From NCBI RefSeq assembly GCF_016802725.1, contig NC_052667.1:19936846-20000845 (forward strand): a stretch of DNA of 64,000 nucleotides. The letters are read 5' to 3'. The notes under the pieces are model-generated. The model saw only the letters and a list, made by a program, of their open reading frames with translations. It ran no database searches and was not told the origin of the DNA. Made by a program: the position numbers and the translations under genes. How positions within the stretch are numbered: the first letter of the stretch is position 1; each line of letters starts with the position of its first letter. Positions 33,534 to 43,734 of this stretch are shown here, one piece after another. Origin of the DNA: Solenopsis invicta (Eukaryota; Arthropoda; Insecta; Hymenoptera; Formicidae).

Positions 33534-35717
33534 TCTCTCAGTTGGCGCCTTTTTTTACCTTTTTATTGAAAAAGTAATTTTGTACTGTAATACTACTTAC
33601 GTGCATCTGTAGCAGTGTGTTACTAGTGTTTTTTACGTTGATAAACAGTTCGTCCATGGACTCCTTTTCCCATCGTTTCCATAGCGCTGTTTGTTTTTTA
33701 ATGGCGAGGTAAGATAATTTCATGTATTGTTCGTCGGGTCTTGCTGAAATGAAAGTGACTGCTCTTATCAAAGGAATATGAAGCTCATTCGTATAAAATT
33801 AATTATAACAAAATAATTATAAATACAATTAACTTGAATCAAGTACAAACTACAAGATTCCTAATCGAGAAATCTATTAATATTCTTACTTTGTGTATAT
33901 CAGGTTAATGCATTAAATAGATCCAGTTAATATGATTTGTAATTGCTATACAATTTGAAAGTAATACTTTATATAATATATTATTCGTAATATTTATATC
34001 ATAATTATTATACTTGTATTTAAGTATTGCTTTCTTTTATGTAATGTAAATACGCAAATGTATATATTATTAACATAACGAATATGTGATATTCAATATA
34101 GAATTTAAACATTGGAACCATATTGTAGGTGTTGTACACAAAGTAATTAATTATATGATAATATAAATATACCATTATCGTTACATTTGAAAAAGAGTGA
34201 AATTGTAATATAACTATAACATTAATGCAACTTTCATGTTATATAAAATGTGATACTGAAACTTATATCTGTATAAATATAGTGAACACAAAACTGCAGT
34301 ATCTACTGGAGAGCTGTTTAAATAAGATTGACTTTTTATCAATAAAAAATGTATAATATATTTTATGAAACTTGTGTTATTTTGGTTATCTTTTCAAGAC
34401 AAACAAGTGTGAAATGTTACAAGATAAAGTGTAATCACGATGTGAGGAAGTGATCTGCAACCTGTAAAGAGTGTTCATTAATGGTTTTATATACCTTTTA
34501 CCATAAGAACGCACCTTATAACTATGACTTACCGACTACACTCTATGTAATTTATATGGAGTGAAGTCGGTTATTCACCTCTTACAGTAAAAGGTGTATA
34601 CAGCCATTAATAAACACCCTGTATGTGCATGTCTAAGTTTAAACAGTACACCTGCTGAAACGGTACACAGATGGTGTTTTATTTACTATATACAAAGTGT
34701 GAGTGTGGTCATGCAATGCGTAAGGGTAATATCAATTCAAACTAACTTGGAAACAAGAACGGACTGTAACGAGCATTCGGCCACGTACGGATAATTTGAT
34801 ACTTCCATAATAAGTTATCTTTTATAATTTTATAAAACTTTTTGCACACAAGGCTTAAACTGTGTGCCAAGGTCTCCGCATCCACAAAAGAGCATACATG
34901 CAGAAAAATCTGAAATGCAGGCAAAATAAAAATATTAAACACACGTCCGAAATAAACGCAACATTGTGGGTGGAAGACAGAGGAAGAGGGAGCGTCTAAT
35001 ACCGTCACTGGTTAAACATTCTTTCCTCCGTTGATAAACAACTAGTAACGGGATCGACAATAAAGGCTGTTCTACAATAAGTTGCAAACGCTTCATCGCC
35101 AGTTGCAAAAAATGGCAACTAGCTATTTCCGGTGGCGCCGGCTGTCGCGGTTGTCAAACGAGAGTTGGCCAACTTTTAACTCTGGCGACAGCAACTGGCG
35201 ATCGCACCATCTTAACCCTATAAAGTGAATTGAAAGAGCGTGGCGGAGCGCGGCAAGAATTACGACAAATGTAATTTGTGGTAGGACAATTTTCGGTAGT
35301 GATATCTTGAACGTCTGGTACTCACATGTCTCGCTTAACCAAACATTCAATTTGCATCTTTCGATAATCTCGATATTCAAATGCAGATTAGACGTTGAAA
35401 TTATTTATAATCTGTGACTGGCAACTAGCCACTCGCGATTCGCAACTACACTTTGCAACTCATTGTAGACCAGTCTTAAGTGACAACGGCAATTTGTAGA
35501 AAAAAGGAACTTATACGCGCGTGTACGTGAAACACGAGACTGAGTAATGAGGTTACTGTTTTTTTTTCTCCATGCAAACCTCAGTCGGTAGATCCTGCAG
35601 TGACAGTTCGTCTTGCTGTTGTTTTTGCTGTTCTTCTATGATCTTCTTGCTGTTTTTCTGTATGTTCTTTTTGGTATTCTTCTTGCGTGCATTCGTGCTC
35701 GTATTCTGGTCATCCAT
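28409..35717 (-). CDS. FBXW9: FBXW9-like F-box/WD40 protein (six exons identified)
   Basis: Substrate receptor for an SCF (SKP1-CUL1-F-box) ubiquitin ligase: the F-box binds SKP1 and the WD40 propeller binds substrates. Exons: 35580-35717 (ATG at 35717, MDDQNTSTNARKK, ending LSLQDLPTE), 34747-34909 (F-box, IFLHVCSFVDAETL, LVCKKFYKIIKDNLLWKY), 33601-33743 (YLAIKKQTALWKRW), 29700-29975 (DGTTCIVAG, NTIYSCSWNQTVKS), 29254-29532 (SLFATGSERGSVFLFDSR, VCVWDQRAG), 28409-28684 (WVCVGDTKGMVHVLN, YITGVHLTRGCLITSTTG). All have GT/AG sites, and the phases agree across every junction (0, 1, 0, 0, 0). Order and spacing match FBXW9. A short stretch before DGTTC (start of the first WD blade) is not found, so one small exon may be missed or lost. 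The last exon may be 28242-28268. Large introns hold foldback and 5S-derived repeats. Confidence 0.82.
31017..31614. mobile_element. Foldback MITE, about 600 bp, GGGAGGGC ends
   Basis: Near-complete palindrome: GGGAGGGCCCCAACTGCCTA at the left end and its complement with few changes at the right. Arms of about 180-250 bases match in blocks ('atttaataatacgtgatatttt', 'tataaaatcacataaac'). The centre includes a C-run and GAAAAGCC. AT lies outside both ends. It has no ORF. It is inserted in an FBXW9 intron and would form a long hairpin in the pre-mRNA. Confidence 0.7.
31630..31785 (+). repeat. 5S rRNA-derived repeat (SINE3-like), copy 1
   Basis: The core resembles the 3' half of insect 5S rRNA: AAATCAAGCAACG, then ACTTGAATGAGTGACCGCTTGG, compared with AAGTTAAGCAACG and ACTTGGATGGGTGACCGCCTGG in 5S genes. 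The first part of 5S is replaced or too diverged to see. A second copy with the same upstream block lies at 52360-52515, so this is a repeat family and not a functional 5S gene. 5S-headed SINEs (SINE3) use the internal 5S promoter for pol III transcription. Confidence 0.65.
32030..33360. mobile_element. Inverted-arm element in FBXW9 intron
   Basis: Left arm (about 32030-32330) and right arm (about 33120-33360) are inverted relatives sharing GAAATAACTGCTGTACTACT and GAATAGATTTTTCA. Relatives of the arms occur in the palindrome spacer at 62100-62330 and 63010-63240. The end words GGCGCCTTTTTTTACCTTTT (33543 onward) and the match near 62338 suggest one family of DNA transposon derivatives. No transposase is present. 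Confidence 0.55.
33493..33530. repeat. (CT)n microsatellite
   Basis: About 19 uninterrupted CT units follow a CACACG/CACGCA patch (33463-33490), on the edge of the inverted-arm element and close to FBXW9 exon 3. Confidence 0.95.
34467..34622. mobile_element. MITE, about 155 bp, in FBXW9 intron
   Basis: Arms AGAGTGTTCATTAATGG... and its complement (right end ...CCATTAATAAACACCCTG) flank a loop with a second inner inverted pair. End words resemble the element at 6541-6638. Confidence 0.65.
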
Positions 35718-35739
35718 TTTTCTTCAAAAAAAAAAAAGA

Positions 35740-36282
35740 AAACGTAACTTGCAACATAGTCCACTTGACACTTTTAGTTGCTTTAAATATGAGAATTATT
35801 TATTTGAAATCAAGAAAACAATTCAAGCTTCTAGAAATCCTTTACAACAAATTTGTAATAGGTTAAAAGAACAAGAATATGTGCAAAGTAATGATCATGA
35901 TAAAATGTATCCAATTTTACGTCACCTATGTACTAATCAAGGAGATTTAATATTCTACAAAACCGTCACCATTGAAAAGTTTGAACTAAGCACAAATGAT
36001 AAAGATAGTTGCGTTATGTTAGAAGACAATAGTGTATGTTGTATCAAAAATATTTATAAAGAAATCAGAACTTCAAAAATTTTTCTAACGGGAAGAAAGT
36101 TCATTGAATCAAAACCATTTTTCAATTCACCTTGTTCCTCAGAATTATTTAATATTCAGCAAACACAACATTTATCACATGATTTGTGTACAGTTAATAT
36201 TCACGACATTAAAGTGAAATGTGTGAAATTTCCTTACAATGATGGTTTTATCATTATGCCATTGATTCATATGCAAGAATGA
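35740..36282 (+). pseudogene. C-terminal fragment of an uncharacterised transposase-type protein
   Basis: From about 35745 the plus strand reads SPLDTFSCFKYENYLFEIK, then RNPLQQICNRL, VMLEDNSVCCIKNIY, FFNSPCSSELFNI and KCVKFPYNDGFIIMPL to a stop. This block is typical of the C-terminus of the large uncharacterised transposase-like proteins that recur in ant genomes. The upstream catalytic part is missing. An open frame continues leftward to 35572, but that stretch is the antisense of FBXW9 exon 1, so the longer ORF is chimeric and not a gene. The fragment starts about 30 bases upstream of the FBXW9 start codon, in opposite orientation. Confidence 0.6.
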
Positions 36283-37725
36283 TATAAAATATCATAATGT
36301 AATTGTAAATAATAATTTCGGTATTTTTTCGTTAATACAAGTATATCATATTATAACATTATAGTAATATTTTTATTAAAAATTAAATCGTTTATATGTT
36401 TTGCAGATCTGGTCAATAATTGAATTTATCGATACAGATAATGATTTAAATGCTGTAGAAGTTGTACCAACCTCATGGCTGATATTTACAAGTGGTAAAA
36501 CAATGTGCAAATGGCCAGAAAAAAATGCTAGGAAATATATATTACGAAAAGAACACCCAAAAGACAATTGGCAAAAATACACAGTACAACTAATATTGCA
36601 AAGTGGTAAGTATTGTCATAAATGTTAATAAGAAAATAACATCTTAGTTAAATACGTTTTAAATGAGAATGACTTTCGTATTTAATATATCAAATCATTA
36701 CTTCCCAATATTTATGACTATGGCTACGGAAAAGACATACAAACTATCTAAAATACAAATATTTCTATAAAAAACTAAAATAAAAAAGAATAAATAAAAT
36801 AAAATAATAAAATAATTTGTAATTACAGATTCATACAAAGAAGCTGTACATGTTGTACAAAAAAAAACTCGAACCGATACATCAGAATCGCAATCATCTT
36901 CGCAATTAGGCCGAGGAAAAAGGAAAAAAAAATAAATCCCACCCAGTTACAGTAAATAATTTAGATGATAACGATTCAGATTCACGAATGACACCACCTT
37001 CATCAATAACTGATGTTATAGATTTGCCTTTAGAAACTATGCAGCTGTTAAATGGTATGATAATAAATGAATATAATTTTTATAAATCTTTAACCTCATT
37101 TTTTTACTTACAAATAAAGTAATGTTTTAGTAATGTAATTTTTTATACATTTAGATTTAATTAGTGATGGAAACCAACATTTGGACAAGGATTTCGAAAA
37201 TATGGCTGAAACGACAATAAATGTGAGTCAAAACAAACCGGATACTGCCTCGGAAGAGTATATAATTATTGAAGGTATGATTTAATAATCCTTGGTACAA
37301 TTAAATCACTAAACAATATAAGTCGATTTTAAGTAATCTCACTTAATAGTGTCTTAATAATAATAATAAAATTTTATTTATTATATAGATCCGATTATTG
37401 GAACAACGGAACCAATTTTTAGCGCAATTAAACAATACAAATAATCCAGTTCCATTGCTCTCAACATCTGGTTCAAGTTGTATTTCATCTATTAAACCTA
37501 AAAAACCATTTAAGAAATTGCAAAAATTACTCGATTATGACATGACATTAAAGAATAATGACGACGGACAAAAACAAATGGTAAAAATAATCTACGTTTT
37601 TTATTTCTTGCTTTTTGAATACCTGCGATATAAAATTCGTAAGGTTTGAACTGATAAAATAATGTAAATGGATAGAAAGAAAAGCTTTCAAAAGCAATTT
37701 TATTACTCAAACTGGATTGAACTAA

Positions 37726-39939
37726 CAAGGAAACACAGAGAAGTGTCCGCCTCAGATTAAAACGAGTTTTTAATATGTTGTAGTACAAATAAATATAAGG
37801 GACACGTATTTTTTTATACGTGCCCATACGCACTTTAAGGGGGTGAAACACCCCTTTGAAGAAAATCGATTTTTTTCTTTCGAAGCGTATGCCGTCGAAA
37901 CTATAAGAGATAGAAAAAAATGTTTTAAATGAAAGTTGAATGGCTCAAAGAGTAATTTATAACAGCGGAAAAAAAAATTTTTTTTTTAATTCTTTTTAAT
38001 ACTTTCTCCCACCATTAACCTATTTTTTTTTATTTTTATTTTTTTTATAAGCAAAATAAAGCTTATTTTATTACGAATTCAACGGTATATGATAAAGTTA
38101 CGATACAACATTCCCATTTTCCAAAAATAATTAAAAACCTCTCTATACGCACGATACGCGCACCCGTCCGCACTCTGCGCTACGGAAGTGACTCCCTCCG
38201 ATTTCGACGTGCCTTTAATATGTTGTACAGATTAAAATAAGGGACACGTATTTTTTACACGTGTCTTAATACACTTTAAAGGGTGAAACACCCCTTTGAA
38301 GAAAATCGGGTTTTTTCTTTTGAAGCGTGTATCGTCGAAACTAGAAGAGATAAAGAAAAATGTTCTCAATGAAAGTTGAATGCATGTTTTTTTCGCATAA
38401 GATGACAAAAACATTTAGAGGACAGTCTGTGTCTAACATGAAAACACAGACATTGAAAAAAACATTTACTACAAAATAAAACGACACTACACTAAAAAAT
38501 TACGGTGTTGTAAGACATTAATTTCTTGTTTAGAAAATAATATGTAATTAATATAAGTTAAACATTTATTTACTGGTCTACATGATTCAACTAGAATATT
38601 TGTTCTCTTCAACATTTTATAAATAAGGAGACTTGGATTACAAAAAATTATTACTCACACATTCCATACCTTCACTATCTAACGCCAGCTCATCAACTAA
38701 CAACAAGAAAACTAACACAAAACTAATTAAAAAATTAGTTAGAAATTTCATTTTTTATACTGCATTTATACAATTCAATTAATGTGTTTATTAAATTCGA
38801 TTAGTGTAGAAATATGCATAACCACGCTACTGGCGCGTGGGTCATTTCCTTACATACGTAACTCTTGAATCTATACATGTCAATACTGCCGAGACGTAAA
38901 CATTCTATTTCAAGATAGGAAATTTTGTTCTCTTGTTGAACATTTAGTTCTCTTGTTGTTAGTTGATGAGCTGGCGTTAGATAGTGAAGGTATGGAATGT
39001 GTGAGTAATAATTTTTTGTAATCCAAGTCTCCTTATTTATAAAATATTGAAGAGAACAAATATTCTAGTTGAATCATGTAGACCAGTAAATAAATGTTTA
39101 ACTTATATTAATTACATATTATTTTCTAAACAAGAAATTAATGTCTTACAACACCGTAATTCTTTAGTGTAGTGTCGTTTTATTTTGTAGTAAATGTTTT
39201 TCTCAATGTCTGCGTTTTCATGTTAGACACAGACTGTCCTCAAAATGTTTTTGTCATTTTATGCGAGAAAAACATGCATTCAACTTTCATTGAGAACATT
39301 TTTCTTTATCTCTTATAGTTTCGACGATACACGCTTCGAAAGAAAAAACCCGATTTTCTTCAAAGAGGTGTTTTACCCTTAAAAGTGTATTAGGACACGT
39401 GTAAAAAATACGTGTCCCTTATTTTAATCTGTACAACATATTAAAGGCACGTCGAAATCGAAGGGAGTCACTTCCGTAGCGCACGAACGCGCGGACGGGT
39501 GCGCATACCGTGCGTATAAAGAGATTTTTAATTATTTTTGGAAAATGGGAATGTTGTATCGTAACTTTATCATATACCGTTGAATTCGTAATAAAATAAG
39601 CTTTATTTTGGTTATAAAAAAAATAAAAATTTTGAAAAAAATAGGTAAGTGGTGGGGGAAAGTATTAAAAAGAATTTAAAAAAAAAATTTTTTTTTCGCT
39701 GTTATAAATTACTCTTCGAGCCATTCAACTTTTATTTAAAACATTTTTTTCTATCTCTTATAGTTTCGACGGCATACGTTTCGAAAGAAAAAAACCGATT
39801 TTCTTCAAAGGGGTGTTTCACCCCCTTAAAGTGCGTATGGGCACGTATAAAAAAATACGTGTCTCTTATTTTTATCTGTACTACAACATATTAAAAACTC
39901 GTTTTAATCTGAGGCGAACACTTCCCTGTGTTTCCTTGT
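37726..39939. mobile_element. 2.2-kb palindrome (foldback element)
   Basis: Arms of about 985 bases (37726-38711 and 38949-39939) are inverted copies around a spacer of about 237 bases. The outer tip reads ACAAGGAAACACAGRGAAGTG. Each arm carries an internal duplication of about 130 bases (words GGGACACGTATTTTTT, GGGTGAAACACCCC, TTTCGACG at both 37790 and 38225). A diverged single relative is at 51080-51270. It has no credible ORF; short ORFs here mirror each other between the arms. It sits in an intron of the DUF4806-like gene. Confidence 0.8.
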
Positions 39940-40029
39940 AAGATTATTTTATAACATTTATTAATTTCATTATACTATGTTAAATATGCCAATGCTACTG
40001 AAATATATACATTACAAAAATATATTAGC

Positions 40030-40118
<89 letters not shown>
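40030..40118. repeat. (AT)n microsatellite, about 80 bp
   Basis: Uninterrupted AT dinucleotides follow a TGTACAT word. The repeat is in the intron of the DUF4806-like gene, just right of the palindrome. Confidence 0.98.
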
Positions 40119-40120
<2 letters not shown>

Positions 40121-40805
40121 TTTTCTTTTTAACTAAACTTAATTGAAATTAAAATACTAAAATAGACATTGAATTGGATGCTCAATTTTTTACCAAAAAG
40201 GGCCCGAACAATTGTATATTTATCTGTATGTATATTTTTCTTCGTAGGAAACATTTTTCTATTTATTAGGAAGCACTACTCTCCAAGACCAAATAAAATT
40301 TGGATTACATATAATATTTACTAATAAATTGGGTACAAAATGTTCTTGGATGGGTCGCAAAGGCAACAAAGAAATAAAAACATTAATAATCATGGACATT
40401 TTAAAACGTAAATAGAAATTTAAAAATAGACCAGTTTAATTATAGCACCGGTACTACACCGAAAAAATTGTATTCTTAACTTAAGAATATCCCACTTAAC
40501 TACAGTATGTTTTCCTCTAAAATACGCGCCAAGAGGATTTTCTTAATTTAAGAGGAAAAACCTCTAAAAAGCATATTCTTAATTGGGGTGTCCTACACCT
40601 CAAATATCTCTTGAACAATTCATTTTAGAGAAAAAATGTTTCAGGCAAAAATTACATAGTTTTAAGAGGGACAAATAATGGTAAAATTGATTTTTGTAAA
40701 ATCTTAATTTTATGAGCTTATATAGAGATGATTCATTTTTAAATGAAACTATATGATGTTTTTGCATGATTTCTTTGATTATTTTGCATATAAAATATTA
40801 AGGTA

Positions 40806-40830
40806 GTATACACACACACACACACACACA
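40806..40830. repeat. (CA)n within an inverted repeat
   Basis: A short CA run lies at the centre of an imperfect hairpin. The flanks 40727-40805 and 40831-40970 are inverted copies ('aatgattcatttttaaatgaaactatatgatgtttt' in pieces). This may be a small MITE inserted in the CACTA-like element. Confidence 0.6.
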
Positions 40831-41568
40831 TAAATATATCAATAATTTCAATATCTTGTAAATTATTGATTTTTGACAATATTACCTTAATATTTTATAT
40901 GCAAAATAATAAAAAAAGTCATAAAAAAACATCATATAGTTTCATTTAAAAATGATTATTTATATATATAGTAAATGGGGTTTTCGTATTTGGAATTGTT
41001 GAGTAGCACAGTAGAGAAAATATTAAAAATAGAAATAAATTTTTAATATTAAAAATATGAAATTAAAGATATTTAATTTCAGAACAAGAAAATGGATTGT
41101 ATTAACATATTATGAATTAAAAATAAAAAATTGATATAATTAATACATTTTGTTCCCTTGTTTAAAGTTGAACAATTTTAAATTGCTCTTCCTATATATA
41201 ATATTCAATATTTATTTATATTTTTAACATTTTCTCTATTTTGTTAGACATCACAAAACAATTGTACAAATAAACATTCGCTATTTTTTGTAATTTTGAA
41301 AAGTTACAATATTTATTTACATTAATATAACATTTTTAACTTAATTTATAAGTCTACATATATTATAAAATTGTAAGCAAAGGTTCAAAACCCCTTAATT
41401 AAAAAACAGCATTTTGTTATTAATATTTAATAAGGTGTTTGAAAATAATAATTTTGAGACAACTACTAAAATAATGTAATAGATCACTTAATCTAAATCT
41501 AAGATTAAAAGGAAGGATATTACAGAACGTGTTTGAAAGTTACATATGACTTTCCATCAGCTCCTGTT

Positions 41569-43734
41569 CTACATAAAGTAGGATAAAAAGAAATAAGATT
41601 TTGATATTCTTGATAGAACCACTCTACAATTGGTGTTATAACAGTGCAGATGGCTATTGAACCCAACAGTATTAAAACCAGAGAGAATGAAACTTACTCT
41701 ATCATTAATTAGCGGTGGTTTTACAATCCAATGCAATAATCCAAAGAGGGGCAAGTCATTTTGAAAGTTTATTGCAAGTACTATATTTCTCTTATATGTA
41801 ATGTTGCAAATAGTTGCTTCTTTATAAACTGCTACAGAGTTCTCACTGGCAGGAGGTAAAATGTATTGAAAATCATTATAATTATAGCAATCAATCAGAA
41901 TTTTTTGTTTGGAATGAAAGATTATATCGCGCTGTAAGCCCCGCTTGGACAAAAAACGCGCTGAGAGACTGAGTAAATATTTCTTGACCACTGTATCATT
42001 TTATTTTAGCGGTAGGTTTTTCCGACAAGTTGTAGCCTTAGCTACTTGTTTTATCACTGGTCGATGCTTTCCTTCCATACGCATTGACCATACATGAATA
42101 AAAGGACCAATAAGATTCATTATTCTAGGATAATGAATCATGATATGATATTTAGGTTTCAATGCCTTGGAGAATAATTTGCAATATAATTCATGGTGTT
42201 CAGCAATCAAAGTTGCGAGATACGTAGTTAAGTCTTTGTCTACAAATAGAGCAGTAACTATATCTAATATTTGAACTAAACAAATGTATAGCTGCCAAAC
42301 TTCTTCTACCTCAGGCACCAAATCTCCAACCATAAGACCAAAATTTCGAACAAAAAATAACATCTCTGATGCAGATTTTCAGTTTTTGTCCTCGAATATT
42401 ATCAAATATTATAACAGAAGGCTTATTACCTATATCAAAGCTATAATCAAAATTTTGTATTCGTTCATTGAGAGTTTCAAGAGTAAAATATTTTTTGACA
42501 AAAATTATTTCCTCCAAAAGAGCACAAAAATCATAATGACAAACACCTTCCAGAATATCTTGCATTAAATCTACAACAAGATTAGTGATCACATGATAGG
42601 TTTGAAGTTCATTCCAAACGCATCGATTCTTAATACCAGTTAATGATACATTATTAATAAGGATATCAGTTTCATAATTTTCTTTATTACGTAAGAGCAA
42701 CACATTTTCTCTAACTTGTTTTCTCATTACTAGTTTATGCTCTTTACAAAAACGGCAATAATAATTTGCATTAAAAGATTCAGTAAACCCAGTAATAGAG
42801 TGAAATCCTAAATTATCAGCAAGAAGCAAGCAGAAACAAAAATAGACTGTCTGATTGCCATTTGCTGTATGCACTAATATGCCATTGTTTTGGAGATCTT
42901 TGAGTTCGTTTATAACAGGGCGAAAAGCGTTTCCATTGTTTAAATGTCTGTCGTCTGATAAAAATATAGAAGATACAAAGATATTTTCAAGAGTAGACAT
43001 ATGGTGCTGAGGAATACAAGGAATTTGATAGTATAATGCTCCAAGACTATGATCACCCTGTGTGATTATCAGGTTCAACATCATCAAAATATATAAACAA
43101 GGGTAATACTAAACGGTCTCTGAAATAGGATTTTTTTAATATTTTTCCACAAAGGACTCTGAATTATATTAGTAAATTTATTAAGATTTTCAATATTAGC
43201 AAAAATAGCATCAAAAACGCCAGGTAATTCCAGGAAGTTTTTCAAAACATACGTCATTGGAATGTGTTGACCTGTCAATTCTATTGGTTTCAAAACAACA
43301 AAATTTCCAACTTTTACCGTTTTTTCTGAAACTCCAATTCTATAAGTCTGAGGACATATATAAGATTCACTTGCTTTAAGTGCATTTACTCTTTGTGTCT
43401 CAGTCTCAAAGCCTTGAAATACATTTTCTAGTGTATTAAACATCTCGATCAAATGCTATAGATCGTTCTGTCCTGGTTCCTGTTCAACAGCTTGTAACAT
43501 AGATAGAGTTTTAAATCTAAGAATTGTAATAAAACTGTCAGAAAAAAAATCAGAAATAAGTTCAATTATCTCCTGCACGTGAGTTCTGTTCAATGTACTG
43601 GAAGCATATAATTTAGCAACTAAAGCTCTTGATGATTCAAATACAGCATTCTTAAAATCAAGAGCAGTAATAGCAACAATACGCATGTCTCCAATCTGTT
43701 CATTTACATCACCAATCAATTGGTTCAACGACAT
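41569..43734 (-). pseudogene. CACTA-like transposase pseudogene
   Basis: Blocks on the minus strand in order: 43456-43734 (MSLNQLIGDVNEQ), 43084-43452 (FVVLKPIELTGQHIPMTYVL, ending just before FDDVEPDNH, which is in another frame), 42311-43087 (GALYYQIPCIPQHHMSTLEN, GFTESFNANYYCRFCKEHK, then DLMQDILEGVCHYDF), 42001-42363 (YHIMIHYPRIMNLIGPFIHVWSM) and 41569-41991. The D-(x)n-D/E-LLEGV pattern and the CRFC-x2-H zinc pair are typical of the large animal CACTA-type transposases. Frameshifts occur at about 43090, 43030, 42360 and 41995, so it is inactive. Family assignment is from pattern memory, not search. Confidence 0.6.

Larger units (their letters stand above)
29976..33600. other. Large FBXW9 intron, filled with repeats
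   Basis: No supported coding exon except a possible short one at 32324-32384. It contains a foldback element (31017-31614), a 5S-derived repeat (31630-31785), inverted arms (32030-32330 and 33120-33360) and a (CT)n run (33493-33530). Confidence 0.6.

Noticed and set aside
35572..36282. A 236-aa plus-strand ORF as one protein
   Set aside because: Its first 50 residues are the antisense of FBXW9 exon 1, which has a good minus-strand start, composition and splice donor. Only the part after about 35745 matches transposon protein.
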